64,000 nt of DNA from Lamellibrachia columna (GCA_963662155.1 OY759261.1:5442227-5506226), one strand, 5' to 3'. Counted from the first letter of the stretch, positions 12,101 to 27,600 are shown. Notes: a model not told the origin generated them from the sequence alone. Numbers and translations: made by a program.

Positions 12101-15100
12101 CCTCTCCTGTCTCCATATGTTACTTACCCTCACACCCCCGCCCCTCTTCCGTCTCCATATGCTACTTACCCTCACACCCCGCCCCTCTCCTGTCTCCATA
12201 TGCTACTTACCCTCAGACCCCCGCCCCTCTCCTGTCTCCATATGCTACTTACCCTCACACCCCCGCCCCTCTTCTGTCTCCATATGCTACTTACCCTCAG
12301 ACCCCCGCCCCTCTCCTGTCTCCATGTTACTTACCCTCACACCCCGCCCCTCTCCTGTCTCCATATGCTACTTACCCTCAGACCCCCGCCCCTCTCCTGT
12401 CTCCATATGTTACTTACCCTCACACCCCCGCCCCTCTTCCGTCTCCATATGCTACTTACCCTCACACCCCACCCCTCTCCTGTCTCCATATGCTACTTAC
12501 TCTCAGACCCCCGCCCCTCTCCTGTCTCCATATGTTACTTACCCTCAGAGCCCCGCCCCTCTTCTGTCTCCATATGTTACTTACCCTCAGAGCCCCGCCC
12601 CTCTCCTGTCTCCATATGCTACTTACTCTCAGACCCCCGCCCCTCTCCTGTCTCCATATGTTACTTACCCTCAGAGCCCCGCCCTTCTTCTGTCTCCATA
12701 TGCTACTTACCCTCACACCCTGCCCCTCTCCTGTCTCCATATGCTACTTACCCTCACACCCCCGCCCCTCTCCTGTCTCCATATGCTACTTACCCTCAAA
12801 CCCCACCCCTCTCCTGTCTCCATATGCTACTTACCCTCAGACCCCCGCCCCCTCTTCTGTCTCCATATCCTACTTACCCTCACACCCCCGCCCCTCTCCT
12901 GTCTCCATATGTTACTTACCCTCAGACCCCCGCCCCTCCCCTTTCTCCATATGTTACTTACCCTCAGACCTCCGCCCCTCTTCTGCCATACATGAAACTT
13001 TGAATTACAACAACATGTGCAACAGTAACTGTCTTACTAATGCATGAAGTGTCTGTATTTGCCCTTAACAAAAGAAAAATTTTTTTTTTAAATAAATCAA
13101 TGTAGGATGTGACACGAAAAAGCAGCAATCCCTCCAACAAAATTCCTTAAAGGCATGGATACAACCCCTTAAAGGCATGGCATGCTAGTCCGTTTTGATA
13201 CAACCCCTTAAAGGCATGGCATGCTAGTTTGCTGTATTCCATTACTGATTCACACAACACAGATCTAAACTCTTGTTATATCACATAATGTCCACAATAT
13301 TCTAAGTGCACATTCCTCTTCAGGTCTGTCAGTGATCACAATAAACATCACGTTAATTGATCACGTCATAAATATCAACTTTATAGGACAGCATATACTG
13401 CCATCTGGTGATCACCCTCCAAAATAAGAACCATATGTGCCTCCATCTAGTGAGTGTGTATCTGACAAGAAACTGCCACCCCAATGCAGTCTTCAACCTG
13501 GGGTAGCAATGCAATGAGAGAAAATTGCATGACATGACATGACATGACATGACATGACATGACATGACATGACATGACATGACTGCAACGTTGTTAAATC
13601 AGATGGTACATTTGCGAATTGCAGATGGTGTAGGAGTTGCATAAATAATCGGATGTGGCCTGTGATCTGATTATTTATGTCATAGGCAACGTTTAATTAT
13701 TTGTGCTACTGCGTCAGCCATCGAAGACGATTACAGGGGATGCAGATTGCAAATGTTCCATTTTATTTCACATCCCTAATGATATGAGCAAATTTAAAGT
13801 TTAGAACTATGTTCTCTGTTGCTGCAATCGGCTGTCGTTCGGTTGTAAAAGTTAAGTAACCATCAGAGTTGGATACCGTGTATCTGTTTTAGTGCAGCAA
13901 AGTTAACAGCCAAGGCTACATTTGTTTCACAGACTTGAATATGGCAATGGCAATAGTTCATTGTCAAATCATTTGTTTCACAGACTTGAATATGGTAATG
14001 GCAATAGTTCATTGTCAAATCATTTGTTTCACAGACTTGAATATGGCAATGGCAATAGTTCATTGTCAAATCATTTGTTTCACAGACTTGAATATGGTAA
14101 TGGCAATAGTTCATTGTCAAATCATTTGTTTCACAGACTTGAATATGGTAATGGCAATAGTTCATTGTCAAATCATTTGTTTCACAGACTTGAATATGGT
14201 AATGGCAATAGTTCATTGTCAAATCATTTGTTTCACAGACTTGAATATGGTAATGGCAATAGTTCATTGTCAAATCATTTGTTTCACAGACTTGAATATG
14301 GCAATGGCAATAGTTCATTGTCAAATCATTTGTTTCACAGACTTGAATATGGCAATGGCAATAGTTCATTGTCAAATCATTTGTTTCACAGACTTGAATA
14401 TGGCAATGGCAATAGTTCATTGTCAAATCTTAGGGAAAAGTTGTTGTCAAGTTGTAAATTGAGATAGTGTTAACAAATTTTATGACCAAATAAAATTTTG
14501 TAGGGGAAATTGGGGTAATTGTCAATATTGCATAGTTCTTTTTCTACAGAGTTTTGAACACATGGTAGTAAATACTCTCAGAATTTGCAAATAATTTGGA
14601 TTTGAACAGCATTTATTCATGAAACCCTGGGGCCTAATGGATTAAAGATGAACTGCATGAAGCATGGAGCAGTGCTATGCCTTGTCAGTGTTGACAGCAG
14701 CATATAAGTGCATGTTTACAACAGACTGTGGATAAGTGCTATGCCTTGTCAGCGTTGACAGCAGCATATAAGTGCATGTTTACAACATACTGTGGAGCAG
14801 TGCTATGTCTTGTCAACGCTGACAGCAGCATATAAGTGCATGTTTACAACAGACTGTGGAGCAGTGCTATGCATTGTCAGCGTTGACAGCAGCATATAAG
14901 TGCATGTTTACAACAGACTGTGGAGCAGTGCTATGTCTTGTCAGCGTTGACAGCAGCATATAAGTGCATGTTTACAACAGACTGTGGAGCAGTGCTATGC
15001 CTTGTCAGCATTGACAGCAGCATATAAGTGCATGTTTACAACAGCCTGTGGAGCAGTGCTATGCCTTGTCAGCGTTGACAGCAGCATATAAGTGCATGTT

Positions 15101-18100
15101 TACAACAGACTGTGGAGAAGTGCTATGCCTTGTCAGCATTGACAGCAGCATATAAGTGCATGGTTACAACAGACTGTGGAGCAGTGCTATGCCTTGTCAG
15201 CGTTGACAGCAGCATATAAGTGCATGTTTACAACAGACTGTGGAGAAGTGCTATGCCTTGTCAGCGTTGACAGTAGCATATAAGTGCATGTTTACAACAG
15301 ACTGTGGAGAAGTGCTATGCCTTGTCAGTGTTGACAGCAGCATATAAGTGCATGTTTACAACAGACTGTGGAGAAGTGCTATGCCTTGTCAGCGTTGACA
15401 GCAGCATATAAGTGCATGTTTACAACATACTGTGGAGCAGTGCTATGCCTTGTCAGCGTTGACAGCAGCATATAAGTGCATGTTTACAACATACTGTGGA
15501 GAAGTGCTATGCCTTGTCAGCGTTGACAGCAGCATATAAGTGCATGTTTACAACAGACTGTGGAGCAGTGCTATGCCTTGTCAGCGCTGACAGCAGCATA
15601 CAAGTGCATGTTTACAACAGACGGCAGCACTCCAGAGGTTTCACTGTTGATAATGTGCAACAACAGGAACTGATGGCTTAGATGAGGGGGGAGGCAGACT
15701 GTTTATTTCACTGAACCTGTGTGTGCATAACGTAGCTAGACTGTTCTGTGAGTGTCAACACATCTAGTGTGTGGGTGTAGATCATAGGGTTTGACTGCGG
15801 AGGTGGGGGCAGATTTATGGGGACACACAATGATTAGAATATGTACTTTGAGGGCGGAGAAATGACACATGACTGCAACGACTGGAGGTAAATCAGGTGT
15901 AGGTTGACAGAGCAGTGATAGTCTAACTGTTCCATCAGACAGCAACACATCAATGTAACATCAATAAACTCTTTCATACAAACAACATTTCACAATAACA
16001 CTAAAACATATAGTTTATACTATATAACATGACTTTGATATGCAAAAGAACAGATGGCGCACCTCTAAAGATCCTATTTCATTGTATTTGAGAAGTGAAA
16101 TATCACCTAAAAATATTTCTATGAACTTGATAAATAACATCTGTTTTGCATATTATTTTATCAACGAGGCAGCAATGCTTGGAGCAGAAACTAGACAGCT
16201 GATTCTAGCAGGTCAAACTGTGCAAAGTTCTCACCTTTTCTAATTCTCTATTACATGTGTATTGTATTACTTATTATGTACTACTTTATATGTGTCTACT
16301 ATTTTACATGTGTACATCATTACATTGTATTCTATTACATGTGTGTACTAGTTACATGTGTGTACTGTTTTACGCATGTACTCCATGACATGTCTACTTC
16401 ATTACTTCATTACATGTGTACAATGTTATGTGCATACTATATTACAAGCATGTATTATATTATACGTGTACTCTACTACAAGTGTGTATTATATTACACA
16501 TGTACTCTACTACAAGTGTGTATTATATTACACATGTACTCTACTTCATGTATACACCACAAATGTAAATATAATTATATATATATATATATATATATAC
16601 GTGACCCAACGTAACAAAATGAGTCAGATGTCGGTAAACATGAAACTTCGCTAATGCTGTTTTTATAAAAAAAACTGGGTAATCCAACGATTTTGAGATT
16701 TTCCATGAAAATGGTTCCTTAGTATTCATTTTAACGATTACCACAATTTCTACTGTATATTTAGTTATGTTTAATGTATTTTAGTGTTATCTTTGAAGAG
16801 CTGTCCAATGTGTTTCGCTTGACTTCTGTAAAACAAAGCAAAAAATGCCGATAATTAATAATTTTTTTCGTCCGTAACTTTTGGATGGTCCCTCACAAAT
16901 GTGGCATCATTGCAAAGCTTTGCATCTCATCTTTCCATATATGGTCATCAAATTAACATATTACGGATTTGTCGAATAGGAGGGCGTGAGGGGTAGGTAC
17001 TGTTTGTCCAGCTGTGTAAACACACCCGGCTTGTTACTATCACGTGATCCAGGAAAATTATTTTATTGGCGCAGCAACGAAGTCATTTAAATAATGTCCA
17101 TGGACGCATGCGCACTATGCAGCTCCACATGTCGAATAGAAAATGGCGTTCGATGTAGCGGGTTTGTTGATATCCTGCCCGAAGTTATCGCGACCAGATC
17201 AGCACTTTGTTAGACAAGTATTTACTAGAGGAAGACCAGCAGGACAGCGAGCGAGACAGTATAGTCGTTTTGCGGGGCATGGGGCGAGGTCGTCAAGCCC
17301 GCAAGACATGTCCAACTGTGCTCGAGACTGTCCCCGTTGCTGGGCCGTCCGACCAGCGGGACAGTGAGCAAGGCACAACAGTCGTTTTGTGGGGAACAGG
17401 GCAGGGCACGAGGTCGTCGAGCCCGTTAGCCATCCCCGTCATCTGCACTCTTGCTGACGTCATGAAAGAGAGGCCGTGGCCGCTGTCCCAGAGATGATTA
17501 ACTGTTTTGAGGTGTAGCGGTTTATGTACTTGTTGTTGTTGTCTTGTATTAAATATGCCATTAATTGGCATTGACATTGTTAAGAACTTCTTGTGCATTT
17601 TTTACTATGAAAAGTATCAGATTGAACAAATATTATTATAATTATTTGAAACACTTTTCAGTATACAATTTGGTACACAACTGGTAGAAAACATTTTCAA
17701 AAAAGTAGTTTATTTAATACATTTGTGGGTAATTTCCGGAAAAAATATTTTTGCGACAAATATTGATGTAGCTTTTAGTTACATTGATAATGTGTTCTAC
17801 CAGTTGTGTAAAGAAGAATAAGCTGCATATAACACTAAACACCTTACTTTGTTAGCATTATTACTTCCAGAAATATGAGGCGTTTTTGAGAAAACAGGAT
17901 TATTTCTTGGAACATGCATGCTTTACCCACAAATAAAAGTGATTTAGAGGTATGTAATTGTAAATGAAATGAGCGGTATGAAAGCAATGCTTTCAAAATA
18001 CGGTGGACACATTTTTAAATCCACTTGCCGAGTCTCCCCTTAGGCTGAATAAATATTATGATTATTATTTAAATCACAAAAATCAAGTATGTTCTTATTG

Positions 18101-18559
18101 CCTCAACTTTGCTTTACAAAAGAAGGTCACTAGTAACCATTATCTCAACTAAAATGTGTCACATTATGACACTCGTGGCATAGTGCTGCTAGTTTTGACA
18201 TTCCTTAACAATGGCGGTAATTACAAGGCAATTAATTGTATTTTTCTGACAAAGATCTTATTATATTAGTAGAATGTCATGAGGATGCCTTTATCTTCAA
18301 GCAGTCCAAATATCTGCCAGATATGTGCATGGTAACTAAGGTAGCTTTGGTAAGAAACATACTAAACTTTGACGTCTGATTTCTCAGTTTGAAGATTTCT
18401 ACCCCATACATGTTTAGTGAAACGTAGCTTCAGCTAGAATCGAGATATTTGGATGTTTGATGCATCATGTGAAAGCTGAGATGCTGCTCTTTTCAACGAT
18501 ACTAATAACTCTACATGTTCAAATTGGGACATGTGACTCATTTTGTTACGGTGGGTCAC

Positions 18560-18591
<32 letters not shown>

Positions 18592-18616
18592 GTGTGTGTA
18601 CATGAATGTATGTATA

Positions 18617-18679
<63 letters not shown>

Positions 18680-21600
18680 GTGTACATGAATGTATGTATA
18701 TGTATGTGTATATATATATATATATATCCATGTACGCATCTCACATGCATTTAAACATACTCACATTTATATTTATACACATGTAATCATTATCCAGCAC
18801 CTATTAAGAGGCTGACACATTCCAAGACAATCATACTAATCCCCCTGTCACATTGACATCCAATAAACAAAGACATCAAATAGTGACAAGACAGACAATA
18901 ACCCAGCGACACGTCACAACGTCATACCACACATGAGTCGTCCAGATTGCGTCAGTATGACCGGCTGGAATGACATCACCACACACGCCTCCTCCCCAGA
19001 GAAAGCGACAGACGGCAGTCTTCCCGCTACCTGCCTCGTCCAACATCTATCCCTGCCTTCCTCTAGGGCACAGTCGTATTAGGGGAGAGCCTCTTATTGC
19101 GGCCACCCTCGACACAACATTATGTATTCCTGCCTGCCGAGCCACCACTGCGTAAACACGCAGCAGCCAATGACTGCAGCGTGTGCACGCCCACACACGA
19201 CATGCGTCCACCTACGCATGCCACAGGCGGCATGCACACTATTGACCTAGTTCTGTGGCCCTAGCTCACTTGCTTCCTCATCATGCAACGTGTACTAATC
19301 AGGCACTGGTGTCATAGACATAATTATATCATCATGTAAACGTTATTAAGTAGGAAATACTAATGTTATATATTCATTAACATTTTACTCTCTATTTATT
19401 TATCCAATTTTACTGTTTGTTTATTTATCCAATTTTTATTTCTATTTATTTATCCAATTTTATCCTCTTAATGTAACTATCAACAATCTGGGCTTGTACA
19501 TATTTACTTATTGGTTACTTTACATTTCATAGTTCTCTGCACAGTTTAGTTTGTCTAGTTCAGTATTTAGCCCATGCTTAGCAACTTTTACTCTTTTGAC
19601 TTGTCAGTCTTGTGTATTCGATGTCATGCACATAAACACCCACTGCTAACATGTAAGATGTAGTGTACTGTAACATATTTCCACACTTTGCTGCAAGATA
19701 AACATATCATTCCTACAAAATGAAAAGTCAAATCATGTAACTCCAATCACTCCATCAACTTGTGACTCCAATCACACTATCAACACATAATGCCAATCAC
19801 ACCATCAACACATAACTCCAATGACACCATCAATATGTAACTCCAATCATACCATCAACATGTAACTCCAATGACACCATCAACACGTAACTCCAATGAC
19901 ACCATCAACACGTAATTCCAATCACACCATCAACACATAACTCCAATCACACCATCCACACGTAACTCCAATCACACCATCCACATGTAACTCCAATCAA
20001 ACCATCAACATGTAACTCCAATAACACCATCAGAATGTAATTTGAATCACACCATCAACATGTAACTCCAATCACACCATCAACATGCAACTCCAATCAC
20101 TCCATCAACATGTAACTCTAATCAAACCATCAACATGTAACTCCAATCACACCATCAACATGTAACTCTAAGCACACCATCAACATGTAACTGTAAGCAC
20201 ACCATCAATAGGTAACTCCAATCACACCACCGACATGTAACTCTAATCACACCATCAACATATAACTCTAATCACACCATCAACATGTAACTCTAATCAC
20301 ACCACCGACATGTAACTCCAATCACACCATCAACATGTAACTCTAATCACACCATCAACATGCTACTCAACAAGCAGAAACGATTCCCAGTTCCTGGTCA
20401 GGGCAAATATACAAAACCCTGCAGTCATGCAGCTTTCTGTAACGTGTTTGTGACCCGGTCAGAGTATGAAAAAAGAACATCACAGTTGCTCAAAGAGATG
20501 TAATAGAAATTGGTATAATTTTCTATATTCTCCTTTCACAATAGTTGACTTACAGAATCTCAAGTGATATCTGTATCAGAATTTGACAATGATATCTCAA
20601 GTGATATCTGTATCAGAATTTGACAATGATATCTCAAGTGAAATCTGTATCAGAATGTGACAATGATATCTCAAATGATATATGTATCAGAATGTAACAA
20701 TGATATCTCAAATGATATCTGTATCAGAATGTGACAATGATATCTCAAGTGATATCTGTATCAGAATGTAACACTGATATCTAACGTCACATCTGTACCA
20801 GAATGTGACAACAAAGGCTAAGATGTTGTCAAATCCAAGCTTCATCGTAGCATGCAGGAAAATTACCTAAACCAAAACTGTAACCCTGAAAAAGCTCTTA
20901 CAGGGAACATACAACAAACCCTGAAACAGCTCTTAAAAGGAATGCACAAGGAACCCTGAAAGATCTCTTAAAGGGAATGTACAGACTTTCATCAGTTAAC
21001 CTAACAATTGAATAACAATGAAAATAAATTATGCCAGTGTTACACCATATATAGACATCTTGTTGTGTGACGGACCAACAAGTCTTCACCTTTCAAGGTG
21101 AAATATAAAATTTTTTGTTGGACAATTAATTGGTCAGTCAAATTCGAGTTTTATACAATTTCTGACAGTAAATACACGACAGCAATAAAGATTCACAAAT
21201 GAAGTGTAAACTGTTAATTTAGATGTTCCGTATTCAACCCAACAAGGGCACAGTGCGCTAGAAAAAAATGGGCCATGGAAAAATGGCAAGCGTAACCTTT
21301 TTTCTAAGGACAAGTAAGTTTAACACTAGTGGTGTCATTTGGTGACTAGTGTAGAACAACTGAAAAATGGTGCCAATTGTTTAACACCCAATGGCGACAC
21401 TTTTCAGTTGTTCCACAATAGTCAATTTATAATAATTATGGATCCTGCTGATTAAAAAGGGGGTGTACGCTAATTAGGGCATGTACGCTTAATAGGTCGA
21501 ATATGGTACTTTGAGATTGAAAATTTAAGACGTGGATGTTTTAATCATATGAAACTCCATATAATAATTGAGACAACCACTGAAAATAATTGTACGTCCC

Positions 21601-24600
21601 TTTAAAGTACCTTTATAAAACCGAGTCTTGGAGAAAGATGTGTTGAAGACATCTGAAGACTGTGCCACGACCAGAGGTTACGCAATAGCCGACCAGAAAC
21701 TAAAACCAACTCAATGCTTGGCTTTAGAAACTTGCATACAACAACCAAGCACATCTATGCTACAACATCATAACCAAGCCATACGAGAGACAGAGAAACA
21801 CTACGTTACCATGACAACATAAAAAGCAACAACAACGACAAACAAGATAATTAATTTTATACTTACTCATCCGATGATTTTCTCAGCGTTGACTTGCTGT
21901 TCAACGGTTCCTTTAACCGTGACATCCGATTGTCAAATGCCCCTTGACCCTTAACGTCGTTTTGAAATGTCCTGCCCACCCCGGCGTCAGGCCGTGTCAC
22001 CGTAGTTCTCTGGTCAAGACAATTTTCAGTTGAGCGCGAAAGTCGGTGCTCTATAGCTTGTCTCACACCATCTACCGTCCTCACCGGTGACTGCCGATTA
22101 CCACAAGTGGTGCCACCTGATGGATGGTTTTGTCTAGAGTCAGCCGGTGTAGTGGCAACACTGTTCCGAGAGCCGACGCCAAAGTTGTTAGGTTTGTAAT
22201 CGTTCGGCAGTGTCGCACGCACGGTGCTGTGAAAGAACGTATCGGCACATTTTCGCAACGAGTTCGGGTAACTCGTTGAGTTTGGCACACCTGCTCGGTT
22301 CGCACCTCCATTCAAAGAGTGCGCCGGCGTTGCTGTCTTGTCAGTAATAGGCCGTGGAAAGTTCTCCACGGAATTGCTGTGTGGCGTGTTACGGAGTCCG
22401 TCGATTGCATTTCGCTCTTCCAAGATGGCGCTACGGGTTGTCGCCCCAACTGTTCTCCGTGCATAGTGTTTACTCGGCGACCTGACAAGTAGTGCACCTT
22501 TTTTATGCAAACACCCCATTCTGTCCCAAACACCCCTTTGGATTGATCAGACGTTCTTAAGACCAATATGAATATGAAAATTCATTACCTTTTTACATGA
22601 CAAAGTTAATACAACATAAATTTCATTCAAGGAGCCATTTATTTATTTTGGAATCAAACCGTATCATTTAATTAAAGAAGCATATTGCTCAGTGATACAC
22701 AGTCACTCCACCTTTGTTGAATTATAGCCTTAGGCCTTTCTTTAAAAATCCCATTATTAAAACTTTTTTGATGCCTTAAAACGCATGATTCAATTTAAGA
22801 GCTTTTAAGACACCACACATACCCAGCCTAAAGTACTGAAGGCAGTTTTTTCTTTTGTTCAAGTCTAAAACTGTTCTTGTTCTTTCCAAAATATTCTCAA
22901 GCCCTTGTGTCTGTTGTTTCACTTTGTTCTAAATGTTGTTTCATTTTGTTCTAAATGTTGTTTCACTTTGTTTTAAATGTTGTTTCACTTTGTTCTAAAT
23001 GTTGTTTCTTTACTAGTCAACACATCTATCATGTCATAGTGGACACTAGAGCCAGCATGTCATAGTGGACACTAGAGCCAGCCTGTCATAGTGGACACTA
23101 GAGCCAGCATGTCATAGTGGACACTAGAGCCAGCATGTCATGGTGGACACTAGAGCCAGCATGTCATAGTGGACACTAGAGCCAGCATGTCATAGTGGAC
23201 ACTAGAGCCAGCATGTCATAGTGGACACTAGAGCCAGCATGTCATAGTGGACACTAGAGCCAGCATGTCATAGTGGACACTAGAGCCAGCATGTCATAGT
23301 GGACACTAGAGCCAGCATGTCATAGTGGACACTAGAGCCAGCATGTCATGGTGGACACTAGAGCCAGCATGTCATAGTGGACACTAGAGCCAGCATGTCA
23401 TGGTGGACACTAGAGCCAGCATGTCATGGTGGACACTAGAGCCAGCATGTCATAGTGGACACTAGAGCCAGCATGTCATGGTGGACACTAGAGCCAGCAT
23501 GTCATGGTGGACACTAGAGCCAGCATGTCATGGTGGACACTAGAGCCAGCATGTCATAGTGGACACTAGAGCCAGCATGTCATGGTGGACACTAGAGCCA
23601 GCATGTCATAGTGGACACTAGAGCCAGCATGTCATAGTGGACACTAGAGCCAGCATGTCATAGTGGACACTAGAGCCAGCATGTCATAGTGGACACTAGA
23701 GCCAGCATGTCATAGTGGACACTAGAGCCAGCATGTCATAGTGGACACTAGAGCCAGCATGTCATAGTGGACACTAGAGCCAGCATGTCATAGTGAATAC
23801 TAGAGCTAGCATGTTGTAGTGGACATCAGGTAGGTTTAATTTTTTACAAAAGGAGACAAGCAAAAAATCTAATCAAGGAGGAACTTTTAACCCCAGGAAC
23901 GACCATTAACCCTAGGAGTGTCTTTAACATACATACTATAGTGAGATCATAATAACTCAGCTGATTAGGACAACAACTTATGTAACAAGCACGCAACATG
24001 CACGCAACATGCACACGTGGCAAGTGGTACAAGTCACAAGCACACACAGACGCGAGCTGAAGCGTAACAGTGCAGTCACACAGCCAAGCCATATCATGCC
24101 TACACTCTAGTGGCTTTAACAGCTACGCCTTACCTAGTGATAACAACCTGCCTCAACAAACCACAATGTTCGTGAAGTAGACACCCCAATATCGCCCCTA
24201 CAGCACGAGCGCCATCTAGTGAGCACTGCAGTCAATCTGTGAGCGTCACTCACAGAGGACAGGATGTGAGCAACAATAGTTTTTTTAAAGATTTACCTTT
24301 CGAATGACCGTTCGATCCTGGCTCTCCTCTTGCCTTCTTCTATAGCCTGGAACTGGGTCTTCCCGCTACACACAACAAACACCCGCATCAACTCAAGTAG
24401 TGTCGTTCCAATCATAATCTTGTGTCATCGATCATTTTCGGTCAAATAAACAATTTTTTGCTCAGTTTAGTTCCCATTCCCGAGTTATCTGGACTCGCTG
24501 TAAATCTTGTCTGCGATAAATGGTGGCGCCACACCATGCAGCCTGGATAACTAAGGCTAATTAGGCTGTCGGCGAACTACTCGACTAACCCAGGTGAAAG

Positions 24601-27600
24601 TTCGATCGAGAACGGTTTTTCACTGGATCCACAGCAGGATCCACATAGCCTGTCGCAGCACCAAGTGACCCGTGTCACATGCCTATTGATTTCTAACTTG
24701 TGACAGTCAAAGTGCATTAGGCAGACATGGAGAATGCCTGTCCACCTATGCACACAGCATCAGGTGGGACAATGCAGCCACACCCACTGCCCACTGTCAA
24801 CATGGCAATGTTGATCTACATGGTAACAGATCCATGCACTATGTGACATCTCATACAAAACTGACTGAGTCACCAGACATGGTAGACCTGTCCTACCTGA
24901 CCGCACAGCCACTGACAACCAGTGTTACTTCACTACAACATCTGTCTTGTAGGAACAGAGTTTAACAAGATTTAACAAGATTTGCCATCCAAGCCAAAGG
25001 CCCAGATGGCAAGTGGACAAGGAAGCCATTGGCTTATCGAGAGTCCAACAATGTTCACCTACTTATAACCCGCCCTCCTGAGATATGTGTCAACCTTGTT
25101 TTTAAACATATTCACGCTGCTAGCAGTTACACAATCTGTAGACAATTTGTTCCATTCATTTATTGTCCTCTGTGAGAACGAGTGCTTCCTGATGTCCAAT
25201 CTACATTGATCCTTTACTAATTTTACCTCATGTCCTCTAGTTCTGCTATCCTTCTTGAATGAGAAAAACATATTTCTATCAATAATTTCATACCCATTCA
25301 ATATCTTAAAAACTTCAATCTGATCTCCTCTTAACCTCCTTGTCTCTAGAGTTGTTAAACCACATTCTTTCAGGCGTTCTTCATAACTAAGGTCTCTAAG
25401 TTCTGGAATCATTTTAGTTGCTCTCCTTTGTATGCGTTCAAGCGTATCTATATCCTTCTTACGATATGGTCTCCATGCTTGTATACAGTATTCTAAATGA
25501 GGTCTAACTATTGCTTTATAAAGAGGTATAATTAACTTTTTTCCCTTGTATGTTATGTTTCTTCTAATCAATCCAAGAAGTTGATTACCCTTTGAAGCTG
25601 CAATACCACACTGCTCTGAAACTTTCATATCAGCGCTTATTGTAACTCCTAAGTCCTTTTCTTTTACAGTAGTACCCAGAACAGTATCTCCCATTTTATA
25701 GTTTACATTCAAGTTCCCATGTCCTGTATGTAGGCATTTACATTTCCCAAAATTGAACAGCATCTGCCATTTCTCAGACCATTTCACTAATCTGTCTAGA
25801 TCGTTTTGTAAATGTTGTTTATCACCATCAGTATTAACCTTTCTAAACAGTTTTGTGTCATCCGCAAATTTCAGTACGTTACTTGTTATACTGTCGTCCA
25901 AGTCATTGATATAAATTAAGAATAATATAGGTCCTAGTACTGACCCTTGAGGTACCCCACTCAAAACCGATTTCCAATTTGAAACTTCTCCATCTACTAC
26001 AACTCGTTGTCTTCTGTCAGTCAGCCATTGTTCTATCCAGTCAGTTATGCTATCCCCGATACCATGGGCTTTTAATTTAAGTAGCAATCTTTGATGTGGC
26101 ACTTTGTCAAAAGCTTTCTGAAAATCTAAGTAGATAATATCTACTGGCGATCCCACGTCTATCCACTTAGTGATTTCTTCCAAAAAACATAACATATTTG
26201 TTAAGCATGACCTTGCTTTAAGGAATCCATGTTGAGATGAATTTAATAATTTATGCTTAACGAGGAAGTCCACCATATGGTCTTTAATTAACCTTTCTAA
26301 TAATTTACAAATCACTGACGTTAAACTCACTGGTCTGTAATTCTCTGACTTATTTCTCGAACCCTTTTTAAATAATGGTATGATGTTTGCTTCTTTCCAT
26401 TCAAACGGAACAACTCCCTCTTTTAATGACAAGTTGAATACTCTTGCAAGTGGTATACTGATTTGATCTACTGTTTCCATTAGTAATTTTGGAGGAATCC
26501 CATCCACTCCCGGTGATTTGTTATCCTTCATTGCCCTTATTTTCTTAGCTACCAATTCTGGAGTTACAACTAACGGTCCTAAATATTCAGATTTAGCCCC
26601 CTGAAATTTAGCATCAGCAACTGGTAATGAACTAATATCTTCCTTGGTAAACACTGAACTGAAGTAACCATTTAGGTCTTCCGCCATTAAAAACCCCTGT
26701 CCGCCATTAAAAACCCCTGTCAGTAATCCCAGTTAGCTATCTGTAATTCTCTAATTTCATAATAATCATAACTTTATACTAGTCCCTGTAAGGCAGAAGA
26801 TAACATAAGTGTATTTTATCTTCAGAATTACATTAATACCTTAGTTAAATCTGAAGCATACCATCTAAAGGCACGTTCTTATATAGCACTGTACCTAGTC
26901 CACAGGAACATTCAGAGTACCTTACACTTCACCCCCTGGCAGACCTTACACTTCACCCCCTGACACACCATACACTTCACCCCCTGGCAGACGTTACACT
27001 TCACCCCCTGGCACACCTTACACTTCACCCCCTGGCACACCTTACACTTCACCCCCTGGCATACCTTACTCTTCACCCCCTGGCAGACCTTACACTTCAC
27101 CCCCTGGCACACCTTACTCTTCACCCCCTGGCAGACCTTACACTTCACCCCCTGGCACACCTTACTCTTCACCCCCTGACATACCTTACACTTCACCCCC
27201 TGACAGACCTTACACTTCACCCCCTGGCACACCTTACACTTCACCCACTGGCAGACCATACACTTCACCCCCTGGCACACCTTACACTTCACCCCCTGGC
27301 ACACCTTACACTTCACCCCCTGGCACACCTTACACTTCACCCCCTGGCACACCTTACACTTCACCCACTGGCACACCTTACACTTCACCCCCTGGCACAC
27401 CTTACACTTCAACCCCTGGCACACCTTACACTTCACCCCCTGGCACACCTTACACTTCACCCACTGGCAGACCTTACACTTCACCCCATGGCACACCATA
27501 CACTTCACCCCCTGGCAGACCTTACACTTTACCCCCTGGCACACCTTACACTTCACCCCCTGGCACACCTTACACTTCAACCCCTGGCACACCTTACACT

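Larger units (their letters stand above)
12986..13851. other. Intronic sequence with small duplications
   Basis: Contains three copies of a short CCCTTAAAGGCATGG motif (about 13145-13220), a pentamer tract and a hairpin that are listed separately. No exon was recognised. Confidence 0.5.

Noticed and set aside
10479..13003. Plus-strand open frames of 838 and 754 codons
   Set aside because: They are the 42-bp array translated. All three frames are open and the peptide merely repeats every 14 residues. There is no start context or flanking exon.
18434..18786. Tyr/Ile-repeat frames on both strands
   Set aside because: They are (TA)n microsatellite read in frame.
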